A stretch of DNA of 45,570 nucleotides from Comamonadaceae bacterium 2FH (GTDB lineage: Bacteria > Pseudomonadota > Gammaproteobacteria > Burkholderiales > Burkholderiaceae_C), in NCBI GenBank assembly GCA_005503335.1, contig SCMQ01000039.1:1-45570 (forward strand). Reading direction: 5' to 3'. Every line of letters begins with the position of its first letter. Positions within the stretch are counted from its first letter, which is position 1. Under the pieces are notes generated by a model, which made no database searches, was not told the DNA's origin, and worked only from the letters and a program-made list of their open reading frames with translations. The position numbers and the translations under genes were made by a program. Positions 1-11,809 of the stretch are shown here, in pieces.

Positions 1-112
1 CGCTGGTGTCCATCCACCAGCACCTCCAGTGTTCCGCTTGAACCGCCGTATGCGGAACCGCACGTACGGTGGTGTGAGAGGGCTGAGGGGGTAACCCCTC
101 ACCCTACTCAAT
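1..112 (+). mobile_element. 3' end of a group II intron (end of domain IV, domains V and VI)
   Basis: Domain V folds from 42-73: arm 42-49 pairs with 66-73 (one G-U), then a bulge and a UGCG/CGCA stem closed by loop GAAC at 55-58. The catalytic triad position reads CGC (44-46 region). Domain VI spans 75-110: TGAG 75-78 pairs with CTCA 107-110, and GAGGGG 85-90 pairs with CCCCTC 95-100 around a GTAA tetraloop. A106 is left bulged, seven bases before a 3' end at about 112 (sequence AT). This is the classical branch-point geometry. A hairpin at 2-21 is probably the tail of domain IV. The catalytic core and any reverse transcriptase lie outside the window. Confidence 0.88.
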
Positions 113-142
113 CGCGTCCCACCTGCCCATTTCCAGCCACCC

Positions 143-613
143 ATGAACCTGCGCCAAATTCCCGTCACCGCCCTGATGCTGCTGGTCTTGTGGCCAGTGG
201 CTGCCACCGCGCAGTCCGCGCCCCAGCTCGACCTGCCGCGCGTGAGCCTGCGGGCCGGCATGCACCTGATCGACGCCCAGGTGGCGCACACGCCCGAGCA
301 GCGGCAGACCGGCCTGATGTGGCGCAGGGAGATGCCGCAACACGAGGGCATGCTGTTCGTCTTCGAGCAGCCCGCCGTCCAGTGCTTCTGGATGAAGAAC
401 ACGCTGCTGCCGCTGACGGCCGCCTTCGTCGCCGACGACGGCACCATCGTGAACCTGGCCGACATGAAGCCCCAGAGCACGGACTCGCACTGCAGCAGCC
501 AGCCGGTACGCTACGTGCTGGAAATGCGCCTGGGCTGGTTCAGCCAAAAGCGCATACAGGCCGGCTTCAAGCTCGGCGGCGCGCCTTTCGCCGCTGCTCC
601 CAGGGGCCGCTGA
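143..613 (+). CDS. DUF192 family secreted protein
   Basis: A 156-residue protein with a clear Sec signal peptide (about residues 1-24, hydrophobic core TALMLLVLWPVAA, cleavage near TAQ-S). It is followed by one DUF192 domain (about 38-145) with the family hallmarks GLMWRREMP, GMLFVFEQP, FWMKNTLLPL and a late VLEMRLGWF segment. The biochemical function of DUF192 is not established; members are small exported or periplasmic proteins. The ATG is 31 bases after the predicted end of the group II intron, so the intron has probably displaced the native promoter or upstream partner. It ends before the shared terminator at 650-675. Confidence 0.85.
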   Translation: MNLRQIPVTALMLLVLWPVAATAQSAPQLDLPRVSLRAGMHLIDAQVAHTPEQRQTGLMWRREMPQHEGMLFVFEQPAVQCFWMKNTLLPLTAAFVADDGTIVNLADMKPQSTDSHCSSQPVRYVLEMRLGWFSQKRIQAGFKLGGAPFAAAPRGR

Positions 614-649
614 GCCCAGGCCTCGCGACGGCCGGCCTCTATGACCATG

Positions 650-675
650 AAAAAACGGCCCGCGGGCCGTTTTTT
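650..675. terminator. bidirectional intrinsic terminator
   Basis: A perfect inverted repeat, A6-CGGCCC-GCGGGCCG-T6, flanked by A-tract and T-tract on opposite sides. It can therefore end transcription of the DUF192 gene (plus) and of icd (minus), which converge here. Confidence 0.85.
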
Positions 676-713
676 CTACCACCGCGAACGGCGGCCGCCG
701 GCAGGCAGGCGCG

Positions 714-2951
<2,238 letters not shown>

Positions 2952-3096
2952 CTCTCGTCTCAGGAAGTGATCAAAGGGCGGAAAAAGGAGGGCATGCGGC
3001 CGACGCGTCACCCGACGCGCGGCCATGCGGCGCGACGATGCGGAGTCCGCGTCGACCCGCATTGACATCTTTTGCAATGCAATCCCACAACACGGA

Positions 3097-3143
3097 ATTC
3101 TAAGCCCTGGAGCGGCATTTTCGCCAAGTCTTCTACAAGACTT
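3097..3143 (-). promoter_or_regulatory. candidate icd promoter with operator-like palindrome
   Basis: Read on the minus strand, TTGGCG (3122-3127) and TAGAAT (3097-3102) could be -35 and -10 elements, with a long 19-nt spacer. A perfect 7-bp inverted repeat, AAGTCTT-ctac-AAGACTT (3126-3143), overlaps the -35 edge. That is a position where a regulator could act. The regulator is not identified. The rest of 2952-3230 shows no gene. Confidence 0.35.
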
Positions 3144-3225
3144 ACCATCCCGAACCCCCAGCCCACTGGATCGGAGGGCCGAAAATTCACATGGCGGAAC
3201 CGTGGCAAGGCGCTTCGCCGGACAA

Positions 3226-3259
3226 AGAAAAGGGCCCGAAGATGGCTCTTCGGGCCCCT
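3226..3259 (-). terminator. intrinsic terminator of xseA-sodB
   Basis: An 11-bp GC-rich inverted repeat (3231-3241 with 3248-3258, 6-nt loop). On the minus strand it is followed directly by TTTTCTTTG, about 80 bases after the sodB stop codon. Confidence 0.8.
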
Positions 3260-3337
3260 GGGTCCTGCATGCTCGCGGAGGAGGCGCCCGGCGGAGACCC
3301 GCCGGACGACCGCCAAAAGCAGGCGGCGCCTTGCAAC

Positions 3338-3919
3338 TCAGGCGAAGTTGGCTTCGGCGAATTGCCAGTTCACCAGCTTGTCGAGGAAGACCTCGACGAA
3401 CTTCTGGCGCAGGTTGCGGTAGTCGATGTAGTAGGCGTGCTCCCACACGTCGACCGTCAGCACGGCCTTGTCGGCGGTGGTCAGCGGCGTACCGGCCGGG
3501 CCCATGTTGACGATGTCCACGCTGCCGTCGGCCTTCTTGACCAGCCAGGTCCAGCCGGAGCCGAAGTTGCCCACGGCGCTCTTGACGAAGGCTTCGCGGA
3601 AGGCGGCGTAGCTGCCCCACTTGGCGGTGATCGCCGCGGCCAGCGCGCCCGTGGGCTCGCCGCCGCCGTTCGGCTTCATGCAGTTCCAGAAAAAGCTGTG
3701 GTTCCAGATCTGGGCGGCGTTGTTGTAGATGCCGCCGCTGGACTTCTTCACGATGGACTCCAGGTCCATGCTCTCGAACTCGGTGCCCTTTTGCAGGTTG
3801 TTCAGGTTCACCACGTAGGCATTGTGGTGCTTGCCATGGTGGTACTCCAGGGTTTCCTGGGAGTAGTGCGGGGCCAGCGCGTCGATCGCGTAAGGCAGGG
3901 GGGGAAGCGTGTGTTCCAT
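3338..3919 (-). CDS. sodB: superoxide dismutase, iron type
   Basis: 193 residues, the normal length for cytoplasmic Fe/Mn superoxide dismutase, which converts superoxide to oxygen and hydrogen peroxide. The four metal ligands are visible: His27 ([11 protein letters not shown]), His74 ([11 protein letters not shown]), Asp157 and His161 ([13 protein letters not shown]). Gln70 in the AAQIWNH block is the placement typical of the iron enzyme, so Fe is inferred rather than Mn. It lies 54 bases downstream of xseA on the same strand and is followed by a strong terminator, so the two probably share a transcript. No signal peptide is present. Confidence 0.96.
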   Translation of the reverse strand: MEHTLPPLPYAIDALAPHYSQETLEYHHGKHHNAYVVNLNNLQKGTEFESMDLESIVKKSSGGIYNNAAQIWNHSFFWNCMKPNGGGEPTGALAAAITAKWGSYAAFREAFVKSAVGNFGSGWTWLVKKADGSVDIVNMGPAGTPLTTADKAVLTVDVWEHAYYIDYRNLRQKFVEVFLDKLVNWQFAEANFA

Positions 3920-3973
3920 GGTGTCCTCGTGGTTTGTTGTGGAGAAAGCGTTTGAATGCGCGATTGTAGGAAC

Positions 3974-5347
3974 TTACAGCAGGCGCCGCTCGGTCACCAT
4001 GAGATCGACCGTGCCATCGGCCAAGGTGGCCTGCAGAGCCTGGCCGGGTTGCGTGGCGCGCGCGCTGGTGAGCGCATGACCCTGCATGTCGGTCAACCAG
4101 GCATAGCCGCGCTGCAGCACCTGGCGCGGATCGAGCCCGGCCAGACGCAGACCCAGGCGGTCGAGGCGGTCGTGCTGGCGCTCCAGCCCGCGCTGCAGGT
4201 CCTGCGGCAACGCCTGGGCCAGCTGTTGCAGTTCGCGCAGGCGCGCCTGCAGCGCGGCGTGCGTGCCGTGGTGCAGGCGCTGGGCCTGTCCGGCGAGCAG
4301 CAGGCGGTGCTGAGCCAGCCGCGCCGAGGGACGGCCCAGTCGGGATACCGCCAGGTCCAGCCGCTGGCCCTGGCGGTCGAGCTGTCGGTGCGCCGCCTCG
4401 GCCAAGCGATCGGTCAGCAGCTCGAGCGCACCCAGCCAGACCTGGCGCGGCTGCGCGGCCAACTCGGCTGCGGCCGTGGGTGTGGGCGCGCGCAGGTCGG
4501 CCACGAAATCGGCGATCGTGAAGTCAGTCTCGTGCCCGACGCCGCAAATCACGGGCACCGGGCTTTGTGCCAGCGTGCGGGCCAGCTGCTCGTCGTTGAA
4601 GGCCCACAGGTCCTCCATCGAGCCACCGCCCCGCACCAGCAGGATCAGGTCCGGTGCGGGCACGCCCTGCCCGCCCTCGCCCAACTCCGCCAGGCGGTAC
4701 AGGCGCGTCAGCGCCTGGACCAGCTCGGCCGGAGCACCGGCGCCCTGCACCGCCGCCGGCGCCACCAGCACCGGGATATGCGGCACCCGCCGCTGCAGGG
4801 CGGTTGCCACGTCGTGCAGGGCCGCCGCGCCCGGCGAGGTCACGACGCCTATGGCCCGCGGCATCAGGGGCAGCGGCCGCTTGCGCGCCGGGTCGAACAG
4901 GCCCTCGGCTTCGAGCTTGGCCTTCAGGCGCAGGAACTGCTCGAACAGCGCGCCCTGCCCGGCCCGGCGCATGGACTCGACGACCAGTTGCAGATCCCCG
5001 CGGGCTTCGTAGACGCCCAGTCGGCCGCGCAGTTCCACGAGCTCGCCGTCGCGCGGCGCAAAGTCGAGCAGGCTGGCCGCGCGGCGGAACATGGCGCAAC
5101 GGATCTGTCCCGCCTCGTCCTTGATCGAGAAATAGCAGTGGCCGCTGGCCGCGCGCGAGAAGCCGCTGAGCTCGCCGCGCACCTCGACCGGGTTGAAACG
5201 GGCGTCCAGCGCTTCAGCCACGGCGCGGCACAGCGCGCCAACTGCCCAGATACGCGGCGTCAAATCAGGCTCCGGCTTGTACGGCGCCAGTCCTGCTCTG
5301 GCTTTGCGGGGCAAAGCACGGCGGCGGCAGGCATGAATAGTCCACAT
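3974..5347 (-). CDS. xseA: exodeoxyribonuclease VII large subunit
   Basis: 457 residues. With XseB it degrades single-stranded DNA to acid-soluble oligonucleotides. An N-terminal OB-fold (about 30-125, [22 protein letters not shown]) precedes the catalytic region ([64 protein letters not shown]). A long Arg/Leu/Gln-rich helical C-terminus follows, expected to be coiled coil. The first ATG at 5347 gives an unusual basic extension of about 28 residues. A TTG codon just before [14 protein letters not shown] is an alternative start that would match the family better. It is transcribed with sodB. xseB is not in the window. Confidence 0.95.
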   Translation of the reverse strand: MWTIHACRRRALPRKARAGLAPYKPEPDLTPRIWAVGALCRAVAEALDARFNPVEVRGELSGFSRAASGHCYFSIKDEAGQIRCAMFRRAASLLDFAPRDGELVELRGRLGVYEARGDLQLVVESMRRAGQGALFEQFLRLKAKLEAEGLFDPARKRPLPLMPRAIGVVTSPGAAALHDVATALQRRVPHIPVLVAPAAVQGAGAPAELVQALTRLYRLAELGEGGQGVPAPDLILLVRGGGSMEDLWAFNDEQLARTLAQSPVPVICGVGHETDFTIADFVADLRAPTPTAAAELAAQPRQVWLGALELLTDRLAEAAHRQLDRQGQRLDLAVSRLGRPSARLAQHRLLLAGQAQRLHHGTHAALQARLRELQQLAQALPQDLQRGLERQHDRLDRLGLRLAGLDPRQVLQRGYAWLTDMQGHALTSARATQPGQALQATLADGTVDLMVTERRLL

Positions 5348-5666
5348 CCGGCTGCAAAGCGGCCCCCAAATCGCCCTGATGCCGCCGCAGAGCGTGAAAT
5401 CTCGTCCAAGTCATTGATTTCATTGATTTTTCTTCTGCCCAAAATGTGATCGTTCTGTTGCAAACGCCATTTGGCGCGGGCTGAGCCCCCCTGGAACATG
5501 AGTTCTTCACAAAGTTATCCACAGAAAATGTGCACCGGATCGAGGCCGTGGCATCAGCCGCCCCGGGGAGCCCCGAACGGCAAACAAGCCTGGGCGAAGC
5601 GGGCGGCGCCTGAGCCATAATCTGCAGCGCAGTTTCCTGCCCCATGTCACACGCGGAGAGCCCGAT
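5348..5666. promoter_or_regulatory. divergent intergenic region with one perfect DnaA box
   Basis: A 319-base gap between divergent xseA and exbB. It holds a relatively AT-rich patch with a tandem TCATTGATTT repeat (5411-5430) and one perfect DnaA-box sequence TTATCCACA (5515-5523). I see no convincing small gene. Promoters for both flanking genes should lie here, but I could not pick -35/-10 pairs with confidence. Confidence 0.45.
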
Positions 5667-6296
5667 TTGCTTTCGATCATACAAGCCGCAGGCTGGCCGA
5701 TTTGGCCGCTGGTCGCCTGCTCCATACTCGCGCTGGCCCTCGTCATCGAGCGTTTCGCCAGCCTCAAGACCGCCCGGGTCGCACCCCCCAAGCTGCTCGA
5801 CGAAGCCCTCACGGCCTCGCGCCAGGGCGTCCCGGCGCCGGACGTGGTCAGCAAGCTGGAGCAGAACTCCGCGCTCGGCGAGGTGCTGGCCAGCGGCCTG
5901 CGCGCCCTGAATGCCCATCCCGGCTGCAGCGACGAGGACCTGCGCGCCGCCATGGAGGGCACGGGGCGCAGCGTGGCGCACCGCCTGGAACGCTACCTGG
6001 CTGCCCTGGCCACCATCGCCTCGGCGGCGCCGCTGCTGGGCCTGCTGGGCACCGTGATCGGCATGATCGAGATCTTCGGCTCGCAGGCGCCGACCGGCGC
6101 CGCCGTCGGCGGCGGCAACCCGGCGCAGCTCGCGCACGGCATTTCGGTGGCGCTATACAACACCGCCTTCGGCCTGATCGTGGCGATTCCGGCGCTGATC
6201 TTCTGGCGCTACTTCCGTGCCCGCGTCGACGGCTACCTGCTGACGCTGGAGCTGGCCGCCGAGCGCTTCGCGCGCCACCTGAACACCCTGCGCTAG
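5667..6296 (+). CDS. exbB: MotA/TolQ/ExbB proton channel family protein
   Basis: 209 residues starting at TTG (5667) with GGAGAG about 8 bases upstream; the initial LSIIQAAGWPIWPLV matches where family members start. Three membrane spans are visible: about 8-28, 115-145 (the conserved TIASAAPLLGLLGTVIGMI block) and 165-190. Such proteins form the proton-conducting stator that, with ExbD and TonB, powers outer-membrane transport. The downstream exbD gene (7-base gap) fits this. TonB is absent from the window, and a Tol-like or other energising role cannot be excluded. Confidence 0.9.
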   Translation: MLSIIQAAGWPIWPLVACSILALALVIERFASLKTARVAPPKLLDEALTASRQGVPAPDVVSKLEQNSALGEVLASGLRALNAHPGCSDEDLRAAMEGTGRSVAHRLERYLAALATIASAAPLLGLLGTVIGMIEIFGSQAPTGAAVGGGNPAQLAHGISVALYNTAFGLIVAIPALIFWRYFRARVDGYLLTLELAAERFARHLNTLR

Positions 6297-6303
6297 GTCC
6301 GGC

Positions 6304-6720
6304 ATGAACTTCCGCCCCCGCTCGCGCGACGAGCCCGAGATCAACCTGATCCCCTTCATCGACGTGCTGCTGGTGGTGCTGATCTTCCTGATGCTGACCA
6401 CCACATACAGCAAGTTCACCGAGATGCAGCTCAAGCTGCCGGTGGCCAACACCGAGGCACAGCGCGACTACCCCAGGGAGGTCATCGTCGCCGTGGCCGC
6501 CGACGGCCGCTACGCCGTCAACAAGGTGCCGGTGAACGGGCGCGGCGTCGACAGCATGGCCCGGGCTCTGACCGAAGCCGCCCGCGCCGGCCGCGACAGC
6601 GTGCTCATCATCAGCGCCGACGCCTCGGCGGCCCACCAGTCGGTGATCACGGTGATGGAGGCCGCGCGGCGCGTCGGCCTGACCCAGGTCACCTTCGCCA
6701 CCCAGGCCGGCGCACACTGA
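6304..6720 (+). CDS. exbD: biopolymer transport protein ExbD
   Basis: 138 residues with a short cytoplasmic N-terminus, one membrane span (about 17-37) and a periplasmic domain. The span carries the conserved proton-relay aspartate at Asp20 (INLIPFIDVLLVVLIF). It partners the ExbB-like protein encoded 7 bases upstream to convert proton flow into work on a TonB-like protein. It is followed after 9 bases by lpxK, a gene order common in Burkholderiales. Confidence 0.92.
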   Translation: MNFRPRSRDEPEINLIPFIDVLLVVLIFLMLTTTYSKFTEMQLKLPVANTEAQRDYPREVIVAVAADGRYAVNKVPVNGRGVDSMARALTEAARAGRDSVLIISADASAAHQSVITVMEAARRVGLTQVTFATQAGAH

Positions 6721-6729
6721 GGCCGCCCC

Positions 6730-7767
6730 TTGCCTGGCTTTTCGCTGGAGCGTACGCTGCTGGCCGCCTGGACGCGGCGCGGCCTACTGGCTTGGGCGCT
6801 CTGGCCCCTCTCCCTGCTCTACGGCGCGCTGGCGGCTCTGCGCCGCAGCCTCTACCGGCTCGGCCTGCGCCGCGCCACCCGCCTGCCCGTGCCGGTCATC
6901 GTGGTCGGCAACCTGGTGGCCGGCGGTGGCGGCAAGACCCCGACCGTGATCGCGCTGGCGCAGCACTTGCGCGCGCGCGGCCTGCGGCCGGGCGTGGTCT
7001 CGCGTGGCCATGGCCGGCAGGGCCATAACTGCCGCGAGGTGCTGGCAGACAGCGCCGCGCAGGAGGTCGGCGACGAACCCCTGCTGATCCGCCAGACCTG
7101 CGAGGTGCCGGTGTTCGTGGCCGCCAGGCGCGTGGAAGCCGCGCAGGCCCTGCTCGCGCGCCACCCCGCCACCGACCTGCTCGTCTGCGACGACGGACTG
7201 CAGCACCTGGCCCTGGCGCGCGACATCGAGGTCTGCGTGTTCGACGAGCGCGGCACCGGCAACGGCTGGCTGCTGCCGGCCGGCCCGCTGCGCGAGCCCT
7301 GGCCGCGCGCGGTCGACCTGGTGCTGCACACCGGCCGGCGCGCCTTCGCGGCCGGCTACGGCGCCGAGCGCGCGCTGGCGGCCTACGCCCGGCGCGCCGA
7401 CGGCAGCCGGGTGGCGCTGGCCGAGCTGCGCGCCCAGCCCGTGCTGGCCCTGGCCGGCATCGCCCGGCCCGAGGCCTTCTTCGCCATGCTGCGCGAGCAG
7501 GGGCTGAACCTGGCCCAGGCCCAGGCCCTGCCCGACCATTTCGACTTCGAAGGCTGGACCCCACCGCCGGGATGGCAGGGCGAGATCCTGTGCACCGAGA
7601 AGGACGCGGTCAAGCTCTGGCCCCAGTACCCGGGGGCCCTGGCCGTGCCCCTGGTCTTTGCACCCGAGCCCGCCTTCCTGGCTGCGCTGGATCGGGCACT
7701 CGACGCGCTGCGTGTCCCGCGCCAAGCGGCGTCGCTATCATCGGCCGATGGACACCAAACTACTTGA
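6730..7767 (+). CDS. lpxK: tetraacyldisaccharide 4'-kinase
   Basis: 345 residues beginning with TTG at 6730. LpxK phosphorylates the 4' position of the lipid A disaccharide precursor at the inner membrane. An N-terminal hydrophobic segment (about 16-36) anchors it. The Walker A-type loop [15 protein letters not shown] lies at about 58-72, followed by [10 protein letters not shown] and the [15 protein letters not shown] block (about 150-165). Its 3' end overlaps the Trm112-like gene by 20 bases. Grouping with kdsB is consistent with a lipopolysaccharide cluster. Confidence 0.95.
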   Translation: MPGFSLERTLLAAWTRRGLLAWALWPLSLLYGALAALRRSLYRLGLRRATRLPVPVIVVGNLVAGGGGKTPTVIALAQHLRARGLRPGVVSRGHGRQGHNCREVLADSAAQEVGDEPLLIRQTCEVPVFVAARRVEAAQALLARHPATDLLVCDDGLQHLALARDIEVCVFDERGTGNGWLLPAGPLREPWPRAVDLVLHTGRRAFAAGYGAERALAAYARRADGSRVALAELRAQPVLALAGIARPEAFFAMLREQGLNLAQAQALPDHFDFEGWTPPPGWQGEILCTEKDAVKLWPQYPGALAVPLVFAPEPAFLAALDRALDALRVPRQAASLSSADGHQTT

Positions 7768-7954
7768 ACTGCTGGTCTGCCCCGTCACCAAGGGGCCGCT
7801 GGATTTCGACCGCGAGCGCCAGGAACTGATCTCGCGCAGCGCGCGCCTGGCCTATCCGGTGCGGGACGGCATTCCCGTGCTGCTGGAGAACGAGGCCCGC
7901 ACGCTGAGCGACGAGGAGCTCGAGAAGCTGCCGCCGCGCACGCCCCTGGTCTGA
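7748..7954 (+). CDS. Trm112 family protein (YcaR-like)
   Basis: 68 residues with the compact Trm112 pattern: [17 protein letters not shown] near the N-terminus and [16 protein letters not shown] later. Only one of the usual zinc-ligand cysteines (Cys10) remains, as in many proteobacterial YcaR proteins. The function in bacteria is uncertain; eukaryotic relatives activate methyltransferases. It overlaps the end of lpxK and precedes kdsB by 18 bases, the conserved lpxK-ycaR-kdsB order. A TATCAT hexamer lies 6 bases before the ATG, with no clear Shine-Dalgarno sequence. Confidence 0.88.
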   Translation: MDTKLLELLVCPVTKGPLDFDRERQELISRSARLAYPVRDGIPVLLENEARTLSDEELEKLPPRTPLV

Positions 7955-7972
7955 ACACGGGGTGATTGCGGC

Positions 7973-9525
<1,553 letters not shown>

Positions 9526-9544
9526 ACGCCGCCCGCGCTGGTAG

Positions 9545-9572
9545 ACGCCCCGCCTGCCGGGGCGTTTGTCTT
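9545..9572. terminator. intrinsic terminator after adk
   Basis: A 7-bp perfect stem, ACGCCCC/GGGGCGT, with a 7-base loop, followed by a short TTTGTCTT tail. It lies between adk (plus) and the convergent asparaginase gene (minus). Confidence 0.65.
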
Positions 9573-10519
9573 CAAGGGGCCAGCAGCGACAACAGCATCG
9601 CCACCCGCGCCTTGACCGGGCTCAGCCCCTGGGCGACGGCCAGCGCGTCGCCCGGCTTGGGCAGCACCCGGCCGTAGGCGCAGCGCGTCGTGCGCAGCAC
9701 GCGTACGCCGCCCGCCTGGGCCCGCTGCAGCGCGGCCTCGAGCTCGTGGTGCAGCGAGCCATTGCCCGTGCCGGCCACCACCAGGCCTTGCACGCCGCCC
9801 TGCACCAGGGCGTCGACCGCCGCGCCGCCCGCCCCGGCGTAGTTCATCACGATCTCCACACGCGGCCAGGCCGGCGCACCGCGCAGCGCCTGCAGCGCCG
9901 ACGCTGCGCCTTCGTCCGCGGCACAGGGCCGCAGCCAGCGCACGCGCGCCTCCTCCACCTGGCCCACGGGCCCCGCCTCGCCCGAGTCGAAGGCGTCGAG
10001 CCGGTAAGTGTGGCTCTTGCGCACGTCCAGGGCGCCGTGCACTTGGCCCGCGCAGACCGCCAGCACCCCATGTGCCGAGGGGGCGAGCGCCACGGCAAAG
10101 GCGTCCAGCAGGTTCTGCGGCCCGTCGGCCAGCAGGGCCGTGGCCGGGCGCATGGCGCAGGCCAGCACCACGGGCTTGTCCGGCGCCAGCACGGCCTGCA
10201 GGAAATACGCAGTTTCCTCCAGGGTGTCCGTGCCGTGGGTGATCACCAGGCCCCGCACCTCGGGCTGGGCCAGCCAGTGCTCGCAACGCAGAGCCAGGCG
10301 CTGCCAGACGCCGAAGTCCATGTCCTTGCTGTCGACCTGCGCCACCTGCTCGGCCTCGAGCTCGCAGTCCTGCAGCACGGCCGGCAGCCCGGGCACCGCG
10401 TCCAGCAACTCGGCCACGCCCAGCTGGGCCGCCTGGTAGCCGATGTTGTCGCCCGCCTGGGCCGACTTGCCGGCGATGGTGCCGCCGGTGCCCAGAACCA
10501 CGATTTTTTGCTGTTTCAC
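9572..10519 (-). CDS. asparaginase (bacterial type, probably cytoplasmic)
   Basis: 315 residues with a GTG start and GAAGGG about 8 bases upstream. The first catalytic motif is GTGGTIAGK (nucleophile Thr14) and the second is [16 protein letters not shown], with [18 protein letters not shown] following. These mark the L-asparaginase/glutaminase family that hydrolyses asparagine to aspartate and ammonia. No signal peptide is visible, unlike periplasmic type II enzymes. It is divergent from lexA; the SOS boxes at 10537-10571 lie only 18 bases from its start codon, so LexA could affect it too. Confidence 0.9.
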   Translation of the reverse strand: MKQQKIVVLGTGGTIAGKSAQAGDNIGYQAAQLGVAELLDAVPGLPAVLQDCELEAEQVAQVDSKDMDFGVWQRLALRCEHWLAQPEVRGLVITHGTDTLEETAYFLQAVLAPDKPVVLACAMRPATALLADGPQNLLDAFAVALAPSAHGVLAVCAGQVHGALDVRKSHTYRLDAFDSGEAGPVGQVEEARVRWLRPCAADEGAASALQALRGAPAWPRVEIVMNYAGAGGAAVDALVQGGVQGLVVAGTGNGSLHHELEAALQRAQAGGVRVLRTTRCAYGRVLPKPGDALAVAQGLSPVKARVAMLLSLLAP

Positions 10520-10536
10520 TTGCCAAGCCCTTCAAA

Positions 10537-10571
10537 CTGATTAAAAATACAGTCACTGGATATCAACACAG
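10537..10571. promoter_or_regulatory. two tandem LexA (SOS) boxes
   Basis: CTGATTAAAAATACAG (10537-10552) and CTGGATATCAACACAG (10556-10571) both fit CTG-N10-CAG, the core of the gammaproteobacterial-type SOS box, spaced 19 bases centre to centre. They sit 29-63 bases upstream of the lexA ATG, as expected for negative autoregulation. Confidence 0.8.
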
Positions 10572-10599
10572 TAGTCAGAGCCCGTCGCCAGGAGTCCCC

Positions 10600-11274
10600 A
10601 TGATCGACAGCCCCAAACTCACAGCCCGCCAGCAGCAGATTCTGGAACTGATCCAGAACACCATGGCCCGCACCGGCGCTCCGCCCACCCGGGCCGAAAT
10701 CGCCGCCGAGCTCGGCTTCAAATCGGCCAACGCGGCCGAAGAGCACCTGCAGGCCCTGGCTCGCAAGGGCGCGATCGAGCTGGTCAGCGGCACCTCGCGC
10801 GGCATCCGCCTCAAGGGCTCCTCGCTGCGCGCCCTGCACGAGGCGCGCGGCGACCAGTTCCACCTGCCCCTGCCCAGCCTGGCCCAACTGGTCCTGCCCT
10901 TGGTAGGCCGCGTCGCGGCGGGCTCCCCGATTCTCGCGCAGGAGCATGTGGACCGGACCTACCATGTCGAAAGCAGCCTGTTCCAGCACCGCCCCGACTA
11001 CCTGCTGAGGGTGCGCGGCATGTCCATGCGCGACGCCGGCATCATGGACGGCGACCTGCTGGCCGTACAGGCCTGCAAGGACGCACGCAACGGGCAGATC
11101 GTCGTGGCCCGTCTGGGCGACGAAGTCACGGTCAAGCGCTTTCGCCGCAACAAGCAGCAGATCGAGCTGCACGCCGAGAACCCCGACTACCCCACCATCG
11201 TCGTCGAGCCCGGCGAGCCCTTCGAGATCGAGGGCCTGGCCGTGGGCCTGATCCGCAACACCATGCTGATGTAG
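10600..11274 (+). CDS. lexA: LexA repressor
   Basis: 224 residues. The N-terminal winged helix-turn-helix (about 1-70, [35 protein letters not shown]) binds SOS operators, and the C-terminal S24 peptidase domain self-cleaves when RecA is activated. The cleavage site Ala107-Gly108 (VGRVAAGSP), catalytic Ser142 ([10 protein letters not shown]) and Lys179 (VTVKRF) are all present. AGGAG precedes the ATG by 6 bases. Its own promoter carries two SOS boxes. A small unknown gene follows. Confidence 0.98.
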   Translation: MIDSPKLTARQQQILELIQNTMARTGAPPTRAEIAAELGFKSANAAEEHLQALARKGAIELVSGTSRGIRLKGSSLRALHEARGDQFHLPLPSLAQLVLPLVGRVAAGSPILAQEHVDRTYHVESSLFQHRPDYLLRVRGMSMRDAGIMDGDLLAVQACKDARNGQIVVARLGDEVTVKRFRRNKQQIELHAENPDYPTIVVEPGEPFEIEGLAVGLIRNTMLM

Positions 11275-11400
11275 CAGCCCGTCGCGCGCCGTCGCAGGTG
11301 GCGGGCGTTTGGCGGCCTAGGCCGACCACAACCCTGCGGCAGCGCGCTCGTTCCAGGAATCCTGCCTGTGTCCAACCTCGTTCATACCGAAAGGTTTCAC

Positions 11401-11709
11401 ATGGGAATCGCTTTGCTCACCCTGTCCTGCCTGCTTTCCCCGCTGCGCGCCCGCCTGGCGCGCAAGAAGCGCGCGCCTGGCAGCCCGGCGACAAGTACCG
11501 CCCTGCTTCGCCCGCCACACGCCAGTCATGCTGGCGCGCCGGCCCAGCCCGCCGCCAGGCATGCCGTGCCGCTGCGCGTGGTGCGCGTGGCCGAGGCCGG
11601 CTACCGGCCCGGCTGTGCCGGGCGCATGGTGATCTCGGGGCGCATGGCGGACGTCTGCGCCGAGCTGGACCGCCTGGCCGCGCGCGAGTCCGCGCTCGCG
11701 CAGCCCTGA
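11401..11709 (+). CDS. small conserved-type protein of unknown function downstream of lexA
   Basis: 102 residues from the ATG at 11401, chosen because GAAAGG lies 6 bases before it; an in-frame GTG at 11368 would add 11 residues. The N-terminus is hydrophobic then strongly basic (SPLRARLARKKR), the middle is Ala/Pro-rich, and the C-terminus looks like a real module (RMVISGRMADVCAELDRLAARES). It starts 127 bases after lexA. In other bacteria lexA is often followed by an SOS cell-division inhibitor, but I see no SulA similarity here. Function unknown. Confidence 0.6.
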   Translation: MGIALLTLSCLLSPLRARLARKKRAPGSPATSTALLRPPHASHAGAPAQPAARHAVPLRVVRVAEAGYRPGCAGRMVISGRMADVCAELDRLAARESALAQP

Positions 11710-11809
11710 GCTTCTGTTCTGCGTCGCCACGGGGCCATGCTGCGCGCCCAAAAATCTCGCGGCCGGCCCCTGGCCCCTGTCGGAGCCAAGGCCAAGGCAC
11801 AATGACGGC

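Noticed and set aside
2952-3620. N-terminal extension of icd through the sodB region in the same frame
   Set aside because: Family similarity starts at ATG 2951, the sequence upstream is not protein-like, and it contains the sodB terminator and 3' end.
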